Positions 59,277 through 64,000 of a DNA stretch of 64,000 bases are shown here, piece after piece. The stretch is from Balneola sp. (GTDB lineage: Bacteria > Bacteroidota > Rhodothermia > Balneolales > Balneolaceae), in the NCBI GenBank assembly GCA_002696035.1, contig NZQV01000016.1, forward strand, positions 146,776 through 210,775. The letters run 5' to 3'. The notes beneath the pieces are model-generated. The model searched no databases. It was given only the letters and a program-made list of their open reading frames with translations, and was not told the origin of the DNA. Every line of letters starts with the position of its first letter. Within the stretch, counting starts at the first letter, position 1. A program made the translations under genes and the position numbers.

Positions 59277-60557
59277 ATGAAACAGAGATTAAAAACAATG
59301 AAGATCAAACACCTAATTATTCCGGTTTGGATGCTGCTATTGAGTGGAGTCCTCATAAGCGGCTGCAGTTCTCAAAATGAAACCACTCCACAAACCGAAA
59401 ACCACGCTACGGCAGATGAACATGGCAATGAAGAAACTCAACATACAGAGGAAGAAGGAGAACATTCGGAGGAAGAGAGTGAAGGACCCGGTGAAGTCCA
59501 TCTGTCTCAAGAGCAAATAGCTTCTCTCAATATCAAGGTAGATACCCTGAAAGCCGGAAGTGCAAGCTCCGTAATTCAACGGCCTGCCAGTGTGATGTAC
59601 GATATGGATCGCATTGCAAAAGTGGGTCCGCGTATCGAGGCCAAAGTGGTCAAAGTGCTTAAAGATTTGGGTGATTACGTGGAAGAAGGCGAGCCCATCG
59701 CTCAAATGAGCAGCGTTGGACTCGGCAAAATCAAAGCCGATTACATTCGCCTCAGAGCAGCCATGAAAAAAGAGGAAGCCCACTTTAAGCGTGAGCAGAG
59801 TTTGTACGAGCAGGATATCTCCAGTCAGGCTGAGCAATTGCAGGCCGAATTGGAATATGAGCAGGCCAAAGCGGAGCTTGATGCGGCCTCGGAAGCGTTG
59901 CGTTTGTACGGATTGTCCAAAAATGACGTCCAAAACATTAAAGCAGGAAGTGATACTCCCCTTTCCTATTTCTATCTGAGCAGCCCGTTAAACGGAACGA
60001 TTCAGGAGCGTGACCTTTCTCCGGGACAAACCATCAGTCCCAGCGAAACGCCGGTTCACGTTGCTGACCTGTCGAAGGTTTGGGTAATGATAGACGGATA
60101 TGAACAAGACATTCGCTATTTGGATACCGGACAGGCTGTGGAACTATCGGTACGAAGCATTCCCGGAACCACCTTTGAGGGAACGACCGACTGGATCTCG
60201 TACGAGCTGGAAAAAGAAACCCGAACCATGCCTGTGCGTGCGCTTTTTGATAATCCTGATGGCCAGCTCCGTGCCGGCATGTTTGGTACCGCTCGCATCT
60301 ACACCAATTCAAAGGAAACTGCTACCCTCATTCCTGTGGACGCCGTTCAGCAAATCGAAGGTACTGACCGTGTATTTGTGCCCGGTGATGAGCCCGGAAG
60401 TTTCCGTCCGGTTGCCGTTACTCTTGGGAATGAACGAGACGGTTTTGTTGAGGTGATCTCTGGCTTAGATCCGGGACAAACAGCTGTTGTTTCAGGGGCT
60501 TTTGACCTGAAATCGGCCTTAACCGCCGCAACCCGGAGTGCAGATCATGGCCATTAA
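59277..60557 (+). CDS. RND efflux periplasmic adaptor (CusB/CzcB-like) lipoprotein
   Basis: The 426-residue lipoprotein has a lipobox LISGC and a His/Glu-rich N-terminal stretch (NHATADEHGNEETQHTEEEG) that probably binds metal ions. A barrel-sandwich domain (VGPRIEAKVVKVLKDLGDYV, EGEPIAQ), an alpha-hairpin of about 100 residues, the returning lipoyl half (YLSSPLNGTIQERDLSPGQT) and a beta barrel (LIPVDAVQQIEGTDRVFVP) follow. An ATG at 59244 inside the previous gene is possible but gives a poorer leader. It links the RND pump to the TolC-type channel. Confidence 0.9.
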   Translation: MKQRLKTMKIKHLIIPVWMLLLSGVLISGCSSQNETTPQTENHATADEHGNEETQHTEEEGEHSEEESEGPGEVHLSQEQIASLNIKVDTLKAGSASSVIQRPASVMYDMDRIAKVGPRIEAKVVKVLKDLGDYVEEGEPIAQMSSVGLGKIKADYIRLRAAMKKEEAHFKREQSLYEQDISSQAEQLQAELEYEQAKAELDAASEALRLYGLSKNDVQNIKAGSDTPLSYFYLSSPLNGTIQERDLSPGQTISPSETPVHVADLSKVWVMIDGYEQDIRYLDTGQAVELSVRSIPGTTFEGTTDWISYELEKETRTMPVRALFDNPDGQLRAGMFGTARIYTNSKETATLIPVDAVQQIEGTDRVFVPGDEPGSFRPVAVTLGNERDGFVEVISGLDPGQTAVVSGAFDLKSALTAATRSADHGH

Positions 60558-60600
60558 TGCAGTTTGGATCAACAAAATTATCACCCTGAATATTTGACTT

Positions 60601-63600
60601 ATGCTTGAACAAATAATTGACAAGGTATTAAAGAACCGGCTGACCATTTTTATTTTGGTTGCCGCGGTAGCGCTCTATGGCTACTTTTCATTTCGAGATG
60701 TCCCCATAGATTCGTTTCCAGATGTATCGCCCCCGCTTGTACAGGTGTTTACCTCCAGTCCGGGCCTTTCTCCGGTAGATGTGGAAACGCAGATCAGTTA
60801 CCCCATAGAGATCTCTATGTATGGATTGCCGAAGCTGGACCGGGTACAGAGTACGTCCATTTTCGGCCTCTCCAGAGTGAATATTTACTTTGAAGAGGGA
60901 ACCGACATCTACTTTGCCCGGCGACTGGTAAACGAACGACTGTCGCAGGCCAAAAACGAGATACCGGATGGACTTGGTGAACCCCAACTTGGCCCTATCA
61001 CAACCGGCCTTGGAACGGTGTTGATGTATGAGGTCAAGAATAAAGAAGGCTACGATCACTCCCTGATGGATATCCGTACCGCTCAGGACTGGATCGTAAA
61101 ACCGCAGCTGCGAACGGTGCCCGGCGTAACCGGGGTGCTGTCGATTGGTGGAGATGTTCGTCAGTTCCAGGTCAAAGCCGATATGAATGCTTTGGTTTCC
61201 AGAGGACTTACCCTCGAAGATCTCGAAGGTGCACTCAATAAAAACAATCGTACGGTGGGCGCTTCCTTTCTGGAACGCGGAGGAGAAGAATATCTCGTAA
61301 GAGGCTACGGCTGGATTCAGCCCGACGAAGAAGGTCTCAATGATCTTGAGAATATAATCGTATCGAATGAAGAGGGCACTCCGGTGTACGTGAAAGATGT
61401 AGCTGAAGTGGCATTTGGCTCGGAAATCAAGCGGGGTACATTAATTGCCAACGGCGAAGAATCAGTAGGTGGATTTGTGTTGAAGCTGATCGGCACCAAC
61501 ACCCAGGACTTGCTGGCCGAAATGGATAACAAAGTGGATGCCATCAATAGCGCCCTCCCCGAAGGTATGATGATGGAAACCTTTTATTCCCAGGGCGAAC
61601 TGGTAGAAAAAGCCGTGGGTACGGTTACGAATGCCTTGTATATTGGGGCCATTCTGGTGCTCATTGTGCTGTACTTTTTTATGGGAGATATCCGTTCTAC
61701 GCTGATCATTATTTCTACAGTACCCATCGCCTTTTTGATCGCTTTCATAGGGATGAAATGGCTGGGCATATCGGCCAACCTGATGAGTCTTGGTGGACTG
61801 GCAATCAGTATCGGTATGATCGGCGACAGTGCTACGGTTATTGTAGAAAATACGTACAGGCTGCTTGAGGAGCGGAAAGGAGGGAATGTGTCGCTGACAC
61901 GGATTGTGAGTGAAGCCGCGCGTGAAGTTATTCGACCGGTATTCTTCGCCACCAGCATTATCATCATTGTATTTCTGCCACTCTTCTCACTGGAAGGTGT
62001 GGAAGGGAAAATGTTCAAACCGCTGGCCTATACCATCACATTTGCGCTGTTTGGTGCCATCTTTTTAGCACTGACTTACATTCCTATTATTTCCAGCTTC
62101 ATTCTTCCCGAAAAAGGAATGGATAAGGAACCCTGGTTGGTACGTACGCTCAAAAAATGGAGTGAACCGCTGATCGAGAAGACCTCGAAATATCCTAAAA
62201 TGGTATTTGGTGCAGCTCTTGTTCTCTTTGCCGGAAGTATGGCCATCTTTCCGTTTTTGGGAACCGAGTTTCAACCCACCTTACGGGAAGGCACCTACGC
62301 CGTTCGATCGGTGTTGCCACCGGGAGCGAATCTTCCGACCACCACCGAATACTCCAAGAGGCTTCAGGAATCAATGTTAACCTTTCCTGAAGTAGAGAGT
62401 GTGTATTCGCGTGTTGGTCGCGCCGAAGTGGGTGGCGATCCTGAACCGGTGAACGTCGTATTCAACGTCGTGAATTTGAAACCGTTGGACGCTTGGGAAT
62501 GGGGACGTGATTACGAAGAACTCCAGACTGCGATGGCAGAAAAACTATCCGAAGACCTGCCCGGAGTTTCTTCCAATTTCTCCCAGCCTATTCAGCTTCG
62601 TACTGATGAGCTGCTAAGCGGCGTCCGGGCACAGGTGGTTGTGAGTTTGTATGGCGATGACCTGGATGTGTTGGCTGAAAAAGCAGGTGAAATTCAGGCC
62701 ATCGCTGAAGGAGTGGAAGGAGCAGTAGATGTTCGTGCCCAGCAACAAGGTGGAAAACCGCAAATCCTGGTTCGTCCGGATCGAGAGCAGTTGGCACGAC
62801 TGGGAATTAGCATGGATGATTTCCTAAACACTGTGGAAACTGGTATCGGTGGATCGGTAGCCGGACAGGTATTCGAAGGCATCCGACGCTTTGATATATT
62901 TGTTCGATTGCAGGAATCTCAACGAACCCACATTGACCAGGTTCGTGATCTTCCCATCCGCACGGCCAAAGGAGCGCTGGTTCCGCTGTCGCAAATCGCC
63001 GATGTGGAAGTTTTTACCGGGCCAAAGCAAATCTCCCGAAATAAAGCCAGTCGCCGTACCTATGTACAACTCAACGTTCGTGGGCGAGATATGGGAAGCG
63101 TTGTCAGCGAAATTCAGCAAAAGGTAGCGGAACAAGTAGAACTTCCGGCTGGATATTTCACTGAATACGGCGGACAGTTTGAAAATCAGCAGCGGGCGAT
63201 GGCACGGTTATATGTGGTGGTTCCCATCACGCTGGGACTCATCTTCTTCATGCTGTTTTCCACCTTCAGCAGTTGGAAATACGCTGTACTCATCTTCCTG
63301 AATATACCCTTTGCCACCATCGGTGGTATTGTGGCACTCTGGGTCTCCGGCCTATACTTGTCGGTACCGGCCGCCGTGGGCTTTATCGCCATCTTCGGGA
63401 TTGCGGTGCTCAACGGCGTGGTGCTGGTGTCATACATCAATCAACTCCGGGAAGAAGGACTTGAAACCCACAAGGCAGTTGTTAAAGCCGCCTTGTTACG
63501 GCTGCGCCCTGTACTCATGACGGCCTTAACCACCGGTCTCGGACTCATTCCGCTGCTTTTAGCCAACGATATCGGCTCCAATGTTCAACGGCCATTGGCT

Positions 63601-63705
63601 GCCGTGGTAGTTGGAGGTCTGGTAACCTCGACCCTGCTAACATTGGTAGTACTGCCCACCATCTACAAGTGGTTTGCAGAACCGGTAGAACACGTTGAAC
63701 TGTAA
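60601..63705 (+). CDS. Heavy-metal RND efflux pump, CusA/CzcA family
   Basis: The 1034-residue pump has twelve membrane segments in two halves, each followed by a large periplasmic loop. The start VPIDSFPDVSPPLVQVFTSS with GLSPVDVETQIS matches heavy-metal RND proteins. TM4 carries GLAISIGMIGDSATVIVENT, where the Asp is the proton-relay residue of the family, and the last segments end SVPAAVGFIAIFGIAVLNGV. It uses the proton gradient to export metal ions through CusB/CusC-like partners. Metal (Cu/Ag or Zn/Co/Cd) cannot be assigned because the TM4 motif fits neither reference class exactly. Confidence 0.92.
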   Translation: MLEQIIDKVLKNRLTIFILVAAVALYGYFSFRDVPIDSFPDVSPPLVQVFTSSPGLSPVDVETQISYPIEISMYGLPKLDRVQSTSIFGLSRVNIYFEEGTDIYFARRLVNERLSQAKNEIPDGLGEPQLGPITTGLGTVLMYEVKNKEGYDHSLMDIRTAQDWIVKPQLRTVPGVTGVLSIGGDVRQFQVKADMNALVSRGLTLEDLEGALNKNNRTVGASFLERGGEEYLVRGYGWIQPDEEGLNDLENIIVSNEEGTPVYVKDVAEVAFGSEIKRGTLIANGEESVGGFVLKLIGTNTQDLLAEMDNKVDAINSALPEGMMMETFYSQGELVEKAVGTVTNALYIGAILVLIVLYFFMGDIRSTLIIISTVPIAFLIAFIGMKWLGISANLMSLGGLAISIGMIGDSATVIVENTYRLLEERKGGNVSLTRIVSEAAREVIRPVFFATSIIIIVFLPLFSLEGVEGKMFKPLAYTITFALFGAIFLALTYIPIISSFILPEKGMDKEPWLVRTLKKWSEPLIEKTSKYPKMVFGAALVLFAGSMAIFPFLGTEFQPTLREGTYAVRSVLPPGANLPTTTEYSKRLQESMLTFPEVESVYSRVGRAEVGGDPEPVNVVFNVVNLKPLDAWEWGRDYEELQTAMAEKLSEDLPGVSSNFSQPIQLRTDELLSGVRAQVVVSLYGDDLDVLAEKAGEIQAIAEGVEGAVDVRAQQQGGKPQILVRPDREQLARLGISMDDFLNTVETGIGGSVAGQVFEGIRRFDIFVRLQESQRTHIDQVRDLPIRTAKGALVPLSQIADVEVFTGPKQISRNKASRRTYVQLNVRGRDMGSVVSEIQQKVAEQVELPAGYFTEYGGQFENQQRAMARLYVVVPITLGLIFFMLFSTFSSWKYAVLIFLNIPFATIGGIVALWVSGLYLSVPAAVGFIAIFGIAVLNGVVLVSYINQLREEGLETHKAVVKAALLRLRPVLMTALTTGLGLIPLLLANDIGSNVQRPLAAVVVGGLVTSTLLTLVVLPTIYKWFAEPVEHVEL

Positions 63706-63718
63706 TTTTAAAATAGAT

Positions 63719-63749
63719 CTGTCCGGATTTAATAACCGGACAGGTTTTA
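63719..63749 (+). terminator. Hairpin between the RND pump and PII-like genes
   Basis: CTGTCCGG and CCGGACAG form an 8-bp stem with a 9-base loop, followed by GTTTTA. It lies 14 bp after the pump stop and 20 bp before the next ATG, so it may partially terminate transcription and lower downstream expression. Confidence 0.6.
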
Positions 63750-63768
63750 ATTCAAAACACCTGATACT

Positions 63769-64000
63769 ATGAAAGAGATTAAAGCATTTATTCGTACCAA
63801 CATGATTGATTACGTCATTGATGGCCTTGAAGCCTTACCAGAACCGCCCGGTATAACCTTATCGGATGTGCGGGGATGGGGGCACGTTAAAGCCGAAGAT
63901 GAAGCACGGCTCACCAACCGTATAAAACTGGAAACCGTTGTTCCCGATGAACGGGTTGCTGAAATTATTGATACGATCATCCAAAAAGGAAAAACGGGCA
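63769..64000 (+). CDS. PII-like protein, 5' part (cut by window end)
   Basis: 77 codons are visible: MKEIKAFIRTNMIDYVIDGL, GITLSDVRGWGH and VPDERVAEIIDTIIQ match the PII superfamily (ferredoxin-like fold). Position 17-30 (IDGLEALPEPPGIT) and the absent Q-loop region distinguish it from GlnB. PII-like proteins next to CusA/CzcA pumps are probably nucleotide or metal sensors of the efflux system. The 3' end, including the T-loop outcome, lies outside. Confidence 0.8.
   Translation, partial: MKEIKAFIRTNMIDYVIDGLEALPEPPGITLSDVRGWGHVKAEDEARLTNRIKLETVVPDERVAEIIDTIIQKGKTG

Overview
The window looks like a chromosome segment of a Gram-negative, marine-type bacterium of the Bacteroidota/Balneolota kind. 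This is inferred from family resemblance (paired FtsX-type ABC permease, NfeD plus slipin pair, TM2 protein, DUF429 protein, heavy-metal RND operon with a PII-like protein), from weak or absent Shine-Dalgarno sites before most genes, and from moderate GC in the core genes. No rRNA is present and one tRNA is seen.

Layout. 1-21 kb is core genome: the tail of an AlkD-like DNA glycosylase; adaptor, ATPase and (3 kb away) permease of a MacAB-like exporter; NfeD protease and slipin; a RAYT transposase flanked by REPIN-like palindromes; an MscS channel; bacilliredoxin, superoxide dismutase and soluble transhydrogenase; aspS; a LuxR-type regulator whose receiver lacks the phospho-acceptor Asp; TM2 and outer-membrane proteins. 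From about 21.6 kb the DNA becomes visibly AT-rich and accessory. 21.6-25.7 kb carries an FRG-domain gene and a tightly overlapping DUF262 / DUF3696-type ATPase / unknown trio, ending at a tRNA with a CAT anticodon. 25.9-32.5 kb looks like an integrated replicon: phased TGGTAAC repeats, an excisionase-like HTH, a primase-C/helicase gene split by one in-frame TGA, a dense inverted array of TGCTAA/TTAGCA motifs (candidate origin), a BsuPI-like lipoprotein, and further iteron-like repeats.

32.5-52.3 kb is a defence island: two AbiE toxin-antitoxin pairs with palindromic operators; a dGTPase overlapping a Pol-beta-type nucleotidyltransferase; a type I restriction system (HsdM fused to one target-recognition domain, and HsdR) with a Kiwa pair (KwaA, KwaB) and a HEPN-like gene inserted between its subunits; a CoiA-like gene and a Mug glycosylase; a divergent four-gene operon (Gly6-headed small protein, PfkB-deoxyribosyltransferase fusion, QueC-like enzyme, HhH-GPD glycosylase); a solitary HEPN gene; and an AlpA-like HTH gene.

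52.4-57.2 kb is a secreted-protein segment (beta-propeller lipoprotein, secreted lipase-like hydrolase, two small exported or unknown genes) bracketed by a direct repeat of about 120 bp. 57.3-64 kb is a heavy-metal efflux operon (His-rich exported protein, CusC/CzcC-like, CusB-like, CusA/CzcA-like, PII-like protein cut by the window end).

The strongest candidates for undescribed biology are the QueC/deoxyribosyltransferase/glycosylase operon with a poly-glycine N-terminal partner, the DUF262-ATPase-unknown trio, the dGTPase-nucleotidyltransferase pair, and the symmetric origin-like repeat array beside the interrupted helicase.
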